Positions 9,596 to 16,808 of a DNA stretch of 34,937 nt are shown here, in pieces. The stretch's first letter is position 1; every line of letters starts with the position of its first letter. The notes beneath the pieces were generated by a model. It was not told the DNA's origin and did no database searches. It was given only the letters and a program-made list of their open reading frames with translations. The stretch is from Candidatus Nitrosopumilus sp. GTDB lineage: Archaea; Thermoproteota; Nitrososphaeria; Nitrososphaerales; Nitrosopumilaceae. The DNA is taken from contig QOOS01000012.1 of NCBI GenBank assembly GCA_003331425.1, positions 1 through 34,937 on the forward strand, written 5' to 3'. The translations under genes were made by a program, and so were the position numbers.

Positions 9596-9859
9596 TCACA
9601 TCTTTGGTGCTCTTACGTAGGTTCCTTTGTAATGATTCATCTTCTCAATTAATTTTTCATCAAATGGAATGTATTCATCATTTCGTAATTGTTCAATTGG
9701 GATTTCCGGCATTGATATTTCTTCAGATTCAACTCCTGCAGAATCCAAAATATCAAAATAACTAATTATGGTTTGAACTTTTTCTAGATATTCACTATGA
9801 TCATCTACATCTATTTTCATCAATTTTGAAACATGTTCAATTTCTTCAACGGTAACCAT
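9596..9859 (-). CDS. gatC: Asp-tRNA(Asn)/Glu-tRNA(Gln) amidotransferase subunit C
   Basis: 87 residues with the GatC pattern: an N-terminal VTVEEIEHVSKLMKIDV helix, an SYFDILD helix, and the C-terminal extended YVRAPKM that wraps GatA. It is the first gene of the operon. An AGGAG sequence sits about 8 nt before the ATG, a Shine-Dalgarno-like signal that most genes here lack, so this transcript probably has a real leader. Confidence 0.92.
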   Translation of the reverse strand: MVTVEEIEHVSKLMKIDVDDHSEYLEKVQTIISYFDILDSAGVESEEISMPEIPIEQLRNDEYIPFDEKLIEKMNHYKGTYVRAPKM

Positions 9860-9896
9860 TTTCTATACTCCTATGAGGTGAATCTATCAATCTTAC

Positions 9897-9903
9897 TATA
9901 AAA
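9897..9903 (+). promoter_or_regulatory. TATA box on the plus strand, divergent from gatC
   Basis: TATAAAA in the context CTATAAAATGG. An archaeal start site would fall about 25-28 nt downstream, around 9925-9930, just before a strong stem-loop and with no plus-strand protein gene following. Confidence 0.45.
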
Positions 9904-9925
9904 TGGTAGGCACAAAATACTTTGA

Positions 9926-10010
9926 TCTGATTGTTTAGCCACGTGGTAGAGCGATAATCCCAAAAGATGCGTTAGTTTGAATTATCGCAGCCCAGCATTA
10001 CCCATGGCAA
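9926..10010 (+). ncRNA. Candidate structured small RNA upstream of gatC
   Basis: Two stacked helices are visible. The lower one pairs 9938-9948 (GCCACGTGGTA) with 9999-10008 (TACCCATGGC), nine pairs with one mismatch and one bulge. The upper one pairs 9951-9958 (GCGATAAT) with 9981-9988 (ATTATCGC), eight perfect pairs with a 22-nt loop. The asymmetric internal loop has 2 nt on one side and 10 nt on the other. The 5' end is inferred from the TATA box at 9897. It lacks tRNA arms and has no clear C/D boxes. An H/ACA-type guide is possible but unproven. Confidence 0.45.
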
Positions 10011-10095
10011 TATTTTCTATTGAAAAATTATGATAAATAAAAAAATGAATAAAAAAATTGATCTTGTCATTAATTTTCATTAATACAAAAAGTAT

Positions 10096-10162
10096 GCCCA
10101 GATTACATGAATTCCGGTTCGGTTCAAATCCCCCTTCTTTTCATTTCCTTTGTAATCTTGGC
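10096..10162. other. Second inverted-repeat structure between gatC and the AhpD-like gene
   Basis: GCCCAGATTACA (10096-10107) pairs with TGTAATCTTGGC (10151-10162), 11 of 12 positions. Directly on top sits a smaller helix, TGAA-TT-CCG with CGG-TTCA (10108-10126), leaving a pyrimidine-rich 24-nt strand unpaired. Direction is unclear and no good TATA box was seen. It could be an RNA, an operator region or a leader of the gat operon. The rest of the gap 9860-10241 shows no protein gene. Confidence 0.35.
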
Positions 10163-10241
10163 TTGACTTATCTCATAAATTTTTGTTAAAATTAAAAAAG
10201 TGTGAAAAACTTGATTAGCAGATCAAAAATTATCTAAAAAA

Positions 10242-10769
10242 CTATGCTTCCATATCGGTACCTAATGCATCTGCGATGATATTTGCCCAATTAAAAGCAG
10301 CTACTACAGAAGTAATTTCTACGATTTGTTTATCATCATATCCTAATTCATTTAAAATTCTATGATCTTCTGCAGTTGTTTTGTTTGCAGAGTTGTTAAT
10401 TTTTAATGCATAATTTAATACAGCTTTTTCCTTTTCTGGAAAATTTTCAAAATCATTTTTTAGATCATTGATTTTATCCTCATCAAACCCCATTAATTGT
10501 AATAACATTGAATGTGCTTGTGTGCAATAATTGCAGGAATTTGCATTTGATACAACTACTGCGATGGATTCCTTCAAAGTTCTTGGAATAGAAGATTCTC
10601 GAAGTAAGATAATTTTAACACCATCCCAAAACCATTTTGCTATGGGTGGATCAATTGATGTAGTTTTTAGGATATTTGGAATCTTGCCAATTTTTAATTC
10701 ATCATCAATTTCCTTGTACAGTGATGAAACATCTGGATTTGATTCGTCTCCCTCTTTTACAAATGGCAT
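10242..10769 (-). CDS. AhpD-like (carboxymuconolactone decarboxylase family) protein
   Basis: 175 residues, all-helical. The AhpD redox motif CNYCTQAH has Cys 79, Cys 82 and His 86, preceded by a conserved RTLKESIAVVVSNAN helix. The family includes alkylhydroperoxidase AhpD and 'peroxidase-related' proteins, so a thiol-dependent peroxide or disulfide reaction in the cytoplasm is likely. The partner is unknown. It is 30 nt downstream of the Nramp-like gene on the same strand and may be co-transcribed with it. Confidence 0.8.
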   Translation of the reverse strand: MPFVKEGDESNPDVSSLYKEIDDELKIGKIPNILKTTSIDPPIAKWFWDGVKIILLRESSIPRTLKESIAVVVSNANSCNYCTQAHSMLLQLMGFDEDKINDLKNDFENFPEKEKAVLNYALKINNSANKTTAEDHRILNELGYDDKQIVEITSVVAAFNWANIIADALGTDMEA

Positions 10770-10799
10770 GTACTGACTAAATTTATTTCAAATAAAAAT

Positions 10800-12068
10800 T
10801 TAGTTTAAAACAAATTTTAATAAAATAAAGTATCCTGCAAAGCCTGATAAAAATAAGATTCCTCCAATGCTTAGAATTTTCAATATCAGTGAGGGCTGAT
10901 CAGATTTTTCTAAATATTTTCCAGTAACTAACCTATAATTGAAAATAGCAATTACAGGAGCAATTACAAATGACAAGATAGTTGCAAAGTCAACTAATTC
11001 CTTTAGGTTATCTCCAAACTGAAGCACTGTAACTAGTGATCCTGAGGCTAAAACAACAAGAAAAACAGAATACAGTTTTCTTGAACTTTGGGACTGATTT
11101 TTCTCATTTTTTCCAAATAGTAATTCAACGGTTCGATTAAGAGCCCTAGAATATCCGTCAAACACTGCAAGAATTGTTCCAAACATTACAGTAAATGCTG
11201 ATGCAGCAATTACGATATAGCTCCAATTACCCATTACACTGCTATACATTGTGATTATTGCATGGGCAAATTGTGAATTATTGTTGGGAAGTTCTTCTCC
11301 AGAACCATAAAAGATGAAAGTACCTAGGGTGACAAACATTATTGCCAGGATTCCAGTTAGAAGATAAGAAATTCGAAATTCTAACAAAGTTACTTTTAGT
11401 TTTGGTCTATAGTTTGATTGCTTTATTTTTTCTAATGTCCATAGACTGTTCCAGCTTGACAAGTCAATTGCAGTAGGCATCCATCCCATCAGTGCCAGTA
11501 AAAAGAAGATTCCTGTAGTAGTCCACAGTTCTTTTGGAACAAAGTTTTCAACTGGTTCAATTGGTCCATTAATTACAGTTAGTGAAAAGGCAAGTACAGT
11601 TGATACAACCAAAATAGTTACAATAACTTTGATCAAATTATCTAATAGGTGGAATTTGCCTATTGCCAAAATCAGTACACATGATATGAATAGTAAAATG
11701 ATGGACCATTCTCCTAAAAATTCTAAATTAAATAGATTCTCAAAAAATCCTGCAGCTACAAATCCAACTGCACCAGTAACAAAAAACATTGAAGATACTG
11801 TAATTATCAGATATAAAACCAGAATTGGCGTTCCTAGTTTTTTGTAACCATCAATTATGCTTGTTTGAGTAGAATTTGCATATCTGGAACCATATTCAAA
11901 AAAAGGATATTTCAGCACACTAACTAGTACTACAAATCCAATTATCATTAATCCAAAATCAGCACCTGCCCTAGTGGACTGAATAAGATGAGATACGCCT
12001 ATTGCAGTACTTGCAAAGAGCAACCCAGGCCCACTAATTTTAATGATTTTTGATAAGGTTTCTCTCAT
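10800..12068 (-). CDS. Nramp-related multispanning transporter lacking the classical metal motif
   Basis: 422 residues with about 11 hydrophobic helices. The N-terminal block GPGLLFASTAIGVSH (13-27) and the middle block ALMGWMPTAIDLSSWNS fit the Nramp/divalent cation transporter fold (LeuT-like). In canonical Nramp the first block carries DPGN and the second MPH, which coordinate Mn/Fe. Here they read IGVSH and MPT, so the usual ligands Asp and Asn are absent. The substrate cannot be assumed to be Mn2+ or Fe2+; a different ion is possible. Confidence 0.75.
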   Translation of the reverse strand: MRETLSKIIKISGPGLLFASTAIGVSHLIQSTRAGADFGLMIIGFVVLVSVLKYPFFEYGSRYANSTQTSIIDGYKKLGTPILVLYLIITVSSMFFVTGAVGFVAAGFFENLFNLEFLGEWSIILLFISCVLILAIGKFHLLDNLIKVIVTILVVSTVLAFSLTVINGPIEPVENFVPKELWTTTGIFFLLALMGWMPTAIDLSSWNSLWTLEKIKQSNYRPKLKVTLLEFRISYLLTGILAIMFVTLGTFIFYGSGEELPNNNSQFAHAIITMYSSVMGNWSYIVIAASAFTVMFGTILAVFDGYSRALNRTVELLFGKNEKNQSQSSRKLYSVFLVVLASGSLVTVLQFGDNLKELVDFATILSFVIAPVIAIFNYRLVTGKYLEKSDQPSLILKILSIGGILFLSGFAGYFILLKFVLN

Positions 12069-12112
12069 ACTAATTAATTCAAAAATTATTTTACCGTATT
12101 AAACTTAAAAGA

Positions 12113-12751
12113 TTATTCTGCAGACTCGATATCAGAATTTTTTTGATGATTTTCAGTGAATCCCAATACTACAGAATTGATACTTGCCAATTCCCCGTGA
12201 AGTTCACCGATACTTAGGGAGATTTCAGTCCCATCAGGTTCCTCATAAGTGAATTCAAAATTATTGTTTATCCACCAAGAGTCATTTGTTAAAACATTTC
12301 TCAAATCCACATTGAAAAATGTTCTAAGACCGGCTTTGTGAAATACAGATACACCGTCATTTTTGTAATCACCCAAATGGTCAATCATTTCATTATAACC
12401 AGGGTTAGATTTTGTTATTCCAAGTTTTTCAAAATTTAAAGAGAATTTCAAACATGATTTGTATATCTCAAAATATGATAGTGTTGCTTGGGCAAACATT
12501 GCAATCAAATCAAACATTACAGATTTATCAAAATCTTCAACTTTATTTCCATCAGACATATGTTGTTTTAATTGAGATACTTTATCTTCAATTGATTTTT
12601 TTTGTAGTTCTATTCTATCAATTCTTTTTTGAAAAGAATGGTATACTCTTCCAGTATTTTTATGAATTAATTGATTAGATACCAATAAGGGGAAAATCTC
12701 TATATCGAATTTTTCTCGGTATTCTTGTAAAAGTTCAGCATACACAGTCAA
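12113..12751 (-). CDS. Hypothetical helical protein (212 aa)
   Basis: No family recognised. Residues about 40-72 are charged and may form a coiled coil (IDRIELQKKSIEDKVSQLKQ). The middle (about 80-110) is hydrophobic-helical (MFDLIAMFAQATLSYFEIYK) but too polar for a clear membrane span. The C-terminal third contains an aromatic-rich segment with an adjacent Trp pair (SWWINNNFEF). It is cytoplasmic by appearance and lies between aspS and the transporter on the same strand. Confidence 0.65.
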   Translation of the reverse strand: MTVYAELLQEYREKFDIEIFPLLVSNQLIHKNTGRVYHSFQKRIDRIELQKKSIEDKVSQLKQHMSDGNKVEDFDKSVMFDLIAMFAQATLSYFEIYKSCLKFSLNFEKLGITKSNPGYNEMIDHLGDYKNDGVSVFHKAGLRTFFNVDLRNVLTNDSWWINNNFEFTYEEPDGTEISLSIGELHGELASINSVVLGFTENHQKNSDIESAE

Positions 12752-12789
12752 TACAAATTAAATCATTATCTGGATAATAAATTACTAAT

Positions 12790-14100
12790 CTATGGAGTAA
12801 GTCTATCAACATCTCTTGGATAAAATGTTGTATCTCTAATATTTTCAGTACCAGTTAGTGCCATAATTAATCTCTCAAGACCAATACCGCAACCAGCGTG
12901 TGGTGGGACTCCATAATCAAATGCATTAAGGTGATACTCAAAGGAATCTGTTTTCATACCTTTGTTGCTCATTCTTTGAGCTAATTCATCACGTTTTTCA
13001 ATTCTTGTACTGCCTGAAGATAATTCCAAATCTCCAAACATTAAATCAAATGATTCAGAAATTTTTGGGTTAGATTTACTATCTTTTACATAAAATGGCT
13101 TTGGACCTAAAGGCCAATCAGTAATAAAGTAAAATCCATCTAATCCAATTTTTTTAAGATTTGATGGATACAAGTCATCACCCCACTCTGTTTTGGCACC
13201 TGCTTTTTGCATTCTGTCTACTAAATCATCATAAGTGTATCTTGGAATAATTTCAGGAACGGGTGTTGGAGTAAATTCAGAATCAGGATTATTTTTAATA
13301 TATTCATTTACTGCGTTAATTGAAACTTTTATGATTTCTTCAATTCGATTCATTACGTCATTGTAATCTACAAAAGCTTCTTCCAAATCAATAGAAATTG
13401 CTTCAGCTAAGTGTCTGTTGGTTCGAGATGGTTCTGCTCTAAAAATTGGTGCAATTTCAAATACTTTTTCAAAACTCATTGTCAATTGTTCTTTGTACAA
13501 TTGGGGACTTTGAGCTAAGAATGCTTCTTTGTTATAGTAAAATATTGGAAATAGTGCAGCACCGCCTTCAGTAGCTGTTGCAATCATTTTTGGAGTATTG
13601 ATTTCAACAAAGTTTTGATCATTAAAGTAATCCCTAATTGTTTTTAGAACTAAACTTCTAGTTTTGAAAACATGTTGTAACACATTTCTTCTAAGATCAA
13701 TTGGTCTTACTTCTAAACGAGTATCAATATTTTTTACAGTTTTTACTGTTGGTTCAAATGGAGGAATTTTTGATACTTCAGAATAAACTCTTAATTCAGT
13801 TGGAATAATTTCATATCCTCCAGGAGCTTTTTCAGAGGATTTTACTTTTCCCGTAACCCCTATTGATGAATGAGCTTTTAGTGTTGAAATTTTTTCACGT
13901 ATTTCATCAGAACAATCCCCCTTTTTGGCAATAATTGAAAGACTTCCATTTTTATCTTTGATAGTTGCAAAACTGATATTTCCATGTCCTCTAACTGTTA
14001 AGATCCACCCCATTACTGTTACCTCAACACCATCCATTGATGCGTTAATTTGATCAGAATAATGAGATCTTCGTAAGTTTCCAAGTTCAGTTTCAATCAT
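12790..14100 (-). CDS. aspS: Aspartyl-tRNA synthetase, archaeal type
   Basis: 436 residues, the usual archaeal length. An N-terminal OB-fold anticodon domain (about 1-105) precedes the class II core, with motif 2 FRAEPSRTNRHLAE and motif 3 GCGIGLERL. It lacks the bacterial insertion domain. With GatCAB encoded 3 kb away and no AsnRS seen here, a non-discriminating enzyme that also charges tRNA(Asn) with Asp is plausible. At the OB-fold position where discriminating archaeal enzymes have Trp (after GW), this protein has Leu, which agrees, but the test is weak. Confidence 0.95.
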   Translation of the reverse strand: MIETELGNLRRSHYSDQINASMDGVEVTVMGWILTVRGHGNISFATIKDKNGSLSIIAKKGDCSDEIREKISTLKAHSSIGVTGKVKSSEKAPGGYEIIPTELRVYSEVSKIPPFEPTVKTVKNIDTRLEVRPIDLRRNVLQHVFKTRSLVLKTIRDYFNDQNFVEINTPKMIATATEGGAALFPIFYYNKEAFLAQSPQLYKEQLTMSFEKVFEIAPIFRAEPSRTNRHLAEAISIDLEEAFVDYNDVMNRIEEIIKVSINAVNEYIKNNPDSEFTPTPVPEIIPRYTYDDLVDRMQKAGAKTEWGDDLYPSNLKKIGLDGFYFITDWPLGPKPFYVKDSKSNPKISESFDLMFGDLELSSGSTRIEKRDELAQRMSNKGMKTDSFEYHLNAFDYGVPPHAGCGIGLERLIMALTGTENIRDTTFYPRDVDRLTP

Positions 14101-14211
14101 AATTTATAATATTTCCATATTTTCAGCTATAATTAATTTTTTCAAAATGATCTTTGAAATATCGTGATTTTCATAATGTTTTTACAGCCCTAAAGGTGGA
14201 TTCATAACAAT

Positions 14212-14406
14212 ATGGCAAATATCTTGATAGCACTGGTAATTGTAATGTTCATCAGTACTGCAGTCTATGTAGGGTATCATGCTTCACAAAACACTTCAGA
14301 TGACGGATATGGTCATAGTATTCCAGTAGATCTAGAAATTCTTGAAACAACACCTGAATTATTACAAATTATTGAGAAACAAGAAGGATTTCAATCAATA
14401 ATTTAA
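14212..14406 (+). CDS. Small single-span membrane protein (64 aa)
   Basis: An N-terminal hydrophobic helix (residues 3-23, ILIALVIVMFISTAVYVGY) is followed by a polar acidic tail, so it is a signal-anchor type with the tail probably outside. The ATG is divergent from aspS, 111 nt apart. No family recognised. Confidence 0.6.
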   Translation: MANILIALVIVMFISTAVYVGYHASQNTSDDGYGHSIPVDLEILETTPELLQIIEKQEGFQSII

Positions 14407-14451
14407 TTGGAATAGTCTTAGATTAATTAGCCAGAATTTTTGATAATTGAT

Positions 14452-14682
14452 ATGACTCTCACAAACAAAGAAAAAATGATTTCAGTGATTTCAAATGGTA
14501 TTGCAGTATTTTCATTATTACAAGAACGGGATGAATTACCAAAAAATACAACAATGTATGATTTTGTATTAAAAGTAATTCCTGAAGATATCAAATCAGA
14601 ATTAAGCGTAGAATTAATTGATGAAGTATTTCGGTATGTCACATCTGCACATAGTTCATCAAAAATTAACCAATCAAAATAA
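14452..14682 (+). CDS. Small hypothetical protein (76 aa)
   Basis: I chose the ATG at 14452 (MTLTNKEKM); the upstream in-frame TTG at 14440 adds only four residues. The product is helical with alternating charge and no Cys. The stop is 2 nt before the next gene, so the two form an operon. A minus-strand frame over the same bases is considered a shadow. Confidence 0.6.
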   Translation: MTLTNKEKMISVISNGIAVFSLLQERDELPKNTTMYDFVLKVIPEDIKSELSVELIDEVFRYVTSAHSSSKINQSK

Positions 14683-14684
14683 GA

Positions 14685-15302
14685 ATGAACATATCTAACA
14701 AATCAAATTCTGATGAAATCATATCAAATTTAACTTCAATTGATTTTGTAGTACTTGCAGCAATGCATGATACAGATTTGAAAACTATGATCAAAATTAA
14801 TGCATTAGAGTTGGTAAAAAGTTGTGAGAAATTTTTTGATTTAGAAATTATGCAAAAAATGAATCATGAACCATCACCAGAATTAAAAATGAAAATTCAG
14901 AATTGGTTAGTTTCAATTGAATATAAGCAATATACTCAAAATACAAATCAAACGTTAAGTGTTGATGATAAAGAAAGTATCCGAAGAATTTACTCAAAAT
15001 TAGGACTAAAACCTCATGATTTATCTGAATTAACACAAGCAGGTGAGGTATTTCTTGAAAAGAAAATAAATGAAATAAAAAATAAATGGAAAATATTGAT
15101 TGAGTATAACAAATCAAACAATCCAATTAAACTAAAAGAGGAGATTGACAAATGTAGTAAAATTATTCCAATAATGTTTACAATTGGAATAGCAAATACA
15201 AAATTATTTTCTGAAATGTTTAAAACAATGAATTTGAGTATGTATGATTATCTTTCAAAAAATAAAAACATCCATCCAATATTTCTTGATTACTTAAAAT
15301 AA
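14685..15302 (+). CDS. Hypothetical helical protein (205 aa)
   Basis: Lys/Glu/Asn-rich and almost entirely helical, with no signal peptide or membrane span. Only two Cys are present (47 and 157). The C-terminal segment (IIPIMFTIGIANTKLFSEMF) is the most hydrophobic part. It probably pairs functionally with the 76-aa protein just upstream. No family recognised. Confidence 0.6.
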   Translation: MNISNKSNSDEIISNLTSIDFVVLAAMHDTDLKTMIKINALELVKSCEKFFDLEIMQKMNHEPSPELKMKIQNWLVSIEYKQYTQNTNQTLSVDDKESIRRIYSKLGLKPHDLSELTQAGEVFLEKKINEIKNKWKILIEYNKSNNPIKLKEEIDKCSKIIPIMFTIGIANTKLFSEMFKTMNLSMYDYLSKNKNIHPIFLDYLK

Positions 15303-15335
15303 AACAGATAAATTTTACAGATGCATTAGTCTCAT

Positions 15336-15497
15336 ATGCATTGTGATGACAAAAGAACATTATTTGTCCTAAAACAAGAAATTGAAAAAACTTGGGATGA
15401 GTTAAAGGAAGCGGATTTTAGTAAAGAGGAACTCATCAATAAACTATCTGAAGAAATTCAAGAGTATTTTGAGTACAAAAATTCACCTTCGAATTAA
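15336..15497 (+). CDS. Small acidic hypothetical protein (53 aa)
   Basis: ATG at 15336 (MHCDDKRTLF) to TAA at 15497. It is a single amphipathic helix pair rich in Glu/Lys (IEKTWDELKEADFSKEEL). It follows the 205-aa gene by 33 nt on the same strand. Codon use resembles neighbours (AAA, GAA, ATT rich). Function unknown. Confidence 0.5.
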   Translation: MHCDDKRTLFVLKQEIEKTWDELKEADFSKEELINKLSEEIQEYFEYKNSPSN

Positions 15498-15678
15498 AAA
15501 TCTAAAAAATACAAAATTAGTATTATGATAAAATTACCTTGGCTTCTTTAATCAACGATCAATAGTTTTAACGTAGTCAGATGTTAATTCATTGTACTCT
15601 ATGCACAAATCAATCTACAATTACTGTAAGAGTCATGGATTTTCATTATTTTATTGATAATAACATTAAACCGCGATC

Positions 15679-15686
15679 TAAATATA
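15679..15686 (+). promoter_or_regulatory. TATA-like box before the 15.7-kb hairpin
   Basis: TAAATATA, centred about 27 nt before the foot of the hairpin at 15709. It sits between two direct copies of GCGATCT (15673-15679 and 15692-15698), 19 nt apart. Confidence 0.4.
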
Positions 15687-15708
15687 CTAGTGCGATCTGA
15701 TGTTAGGT

Positions 15709-15758
15709 ATGTCTTGGTGAGGTAAAGAACGTCGATACGTCATATCTCTTCAGGACAT
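15709..15758 (+). ncRNA. Candidate small structured RNA
   Basis: GTCTTGGTGAG (15711-15721) pairs with CTCTTCAGGAC (15746-15756): ten of eleven positions, two of them G-U, extended by two A-T pairs. An inner ACGT-cgat-ACGT stem (15729-15740) lies in the loop. The patch is richer in G+C than its surroundings, carries no open reading frame and has a TATA-like box at the right distance. The 3' end is unknown. The rest of 15498-15840 shows nothing I can support. Confidence 0.45.
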
Positions 15759-15799
15759 CGAAATTATCTTAATTACAGTTATTTTCCAATATTGAATTT

Positions 15800-15818
15800 T
15801 TGAGGCATTACTCCTCAA
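15800..15818 (-). terminator. Hairpin after the 36-aa membrane peptide gene
   Basis: TTGAGG-cattact-CCTCAA, a 6-bp stem. On the minus strand it follows the stop at 15841 by about 22 nt and is itself followed by an A/T-rich stretch. A terminator is the simplest reading. Confidence 0.35.
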
Positions 15819-15840
15819 CAAATTATTAATTGATATATTA

Positions 15841-15951
15841 TCAGCCTATAGGTAATTTGATAATTCCATTAGCTACTAAAATCATCAATCCGACAGGAAT
15901 ACCTGCTCCAACTAAAATTGAGCATAAAACCAAAATGTCTCTTTTGTCCAT
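15841..15951 (-). CDS. Tiny membrane peptide (36 aa)
   Basis: ATG at 15951, TGA at 15841. The product is MDKRDI followed by one uninterrupted hydrophobic span (LVLCSILVGAGIPVGLMILV) and a short tail. A charged cap followed by a clean Gly-rich membrane helix is unlikely by chance in AT-rich intergenic DNA. It could be a subunit of a membrane complex. No family recognised. Confidence 0.45.
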   Translation of the reverse strand: MDKRDILVLCSILVGAGIPVGLMILVANGIIKLPIG

Positions 15952-16067
15952 AATATGATAAAAAATAGACTGTATTTATTTCAAAATAAATCAATGATTT
16001 ATGGGTTATATCATCGAATTCTAATTGTAAAGTTTTTTTAGATTGTTAAATATTTTAAAAAAATTCT

Positions 16068-16247
16068 CTATTTCCCAACTTCCTTTTTCTTCATTTCTGA
16101 AATGGCCTCCATCTTTCCTTTGATAAAAGCTAAATCATATGTTCTTAGCAATACCTCTTCCCCATCTTCAAAATTAGTCTGTAGGTGTTTTGCCATATTT
16201 TTAATAATTTCTTCTTTTGTTGGAATTTCTGAATTATCACTCATCAT
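16068..16247 (-). CDS. Small hypothetical protein (59 aa)
   Basis: ATG at 16247 (a second ATG follows at 16244) to TAG at 16068. It is charged and helical, ending KKKEVGK, with no Cys or membrane segment. It lies 9 nt after the stop of the 45-aa ORF and so is the last gene of the rhodanese operon. Confidence 0.5.
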   Translation of the reverse strand: MMSDNSEIPTKEEIIKNMAKHLQTNFEDGEEVLLRTYDLAFIKGKMEAISEMKKKEVGK

Positions 16248-16256
16248 GAAAACCTG

Positions 16257-16394
16257 TTAGAAATTGTCATCAGGATCTTCACCCCTATCTATTGCATCAT
16301 TATACTTGTCAACTTTGATATTGTATTCATCTATCTTTTTATTTTCTTCATCTATCTTTTTATTTTCTTCATCTATAGAATTTTTTACATCCAT
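16257..16394 (-). CDS. 45-aa heptad-repeat microprotein overlapping the rhodanese gene
   Basis: ATG at 16394, TAA at 16257. It contains a perfect duplicate heptad IDEENKK followed by IDEYNIK, expected to form a short coiled coil, then an acidic tail (DRGEDPDDNF). The start lies 10 nt inside the end of the rhodanese gene, so translation is probably coupled. Function unknown; it might bind the rhodanese. Confidence 0.45.
   Translation of the reverse strand: MDVKNSIDEENKKIDEENKKIDEYNIKVDKYNDAIDRGEDPDDNF
16326..16377. repeat. 21-bp tandem repeat, about 2.5 copies
   Basis: Two identical 21-base units (16326-16346 and 16347-16367) and a 10-base partial copy. The unit length is a multiple of three and encodes the repeated heptad of the overlapping microprotein, so copy number can change without breaking the frame. 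Confidence 0.8.
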
Positions 16395-16675
16395 GTTGAA
16401 TAACCCCCTTCTAGGGTTACTGCATTGAATCCACCTTTAATCAATTCATCAGCTGCAATATTGCCTCTATATCCAGTTCCACAATATGTACAAATTTTCT
16501 TATCTTTCAAATCTTCAATTTGATTTTTCTTTACATTTCTAATACACAACCCCAAAGGCATATGGATAGAATTCTCAATAATTCCACCAGTTAATTCATC
16601 AGATTCCCTAACATCAATAATCACAAAATCATTTTTTTGAGACATCAGTTCTTTTGCAGTAATTTTATCAGCCAT
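16385..16675 (-). CDS. Single-domain rhodanese-like sulfurtransferase
   Basis: 96 residues. Rhodanese hallmarks are FVIIDVRESDE (about 17-27), HMPLG (38-42), and the active loop C65-GTGYRG with the catalytic Cys, preceded by another Cys (C62). The C-terminal GGYSTWM is also typical. Such proteins move sulfane sulfur from thiosulfate or persulfides to thiols, in the cytoplasm. The usual length is about 100, so it is complete. Confidence 0.85.
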   Translation of the reverse strand: MADKITAKELMSQKNDFVIIDVRESDELTGGIIENSIHMPLGLCIRNVKKNQIEDLKDKKICTYCGTGYRGNIAADELIKGGFNAVTLEGGYSTWM

Positions 16676-16808
16676 ACATTATCTGATACATAGAGTAATT
16701 TATCTTTGAAGGTGAGGTTTTTGAGACAGATTATCAGTAAATTAGGCGTGATTTTATAGGATATCCCCAATAGTTCATAAAGTACAAAATTTGAGTTAGT
16801 TTAAGAAA

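Noticed and set aside
9937-9953. tRNA D-arm-like TAGCC...GTGGTAGAGC
   Set aside because: The flanking acceptor and anticodon stems do not form; the bases are used in the longer hairpin instead.
10111-10134. tRNA T-arm-like sequence with a B-box
   Set aside because: The five bases before TTCAAAT do not pair with the five after it (only two G-C pairs), and no acceptor, D or anticodon arms fit on either side.
14427-14642. Minus-strand 71-aa open frame
   Set aside because: Entirely antisense to the 76-aa gene, which has better start, spacing and operon context.
16368-16377. Possible further copy of the TAGAAT operator in the heptad repeat
   Set aside because: Only four of six bases of the left arm match and it lies within a coding sequence with no promoter.
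16326-16377. CRISPR-like array
   Set aside because: Units are directly adjacent, without unique spacers; it is a coding tandem repeat. No other array was seen in the window.
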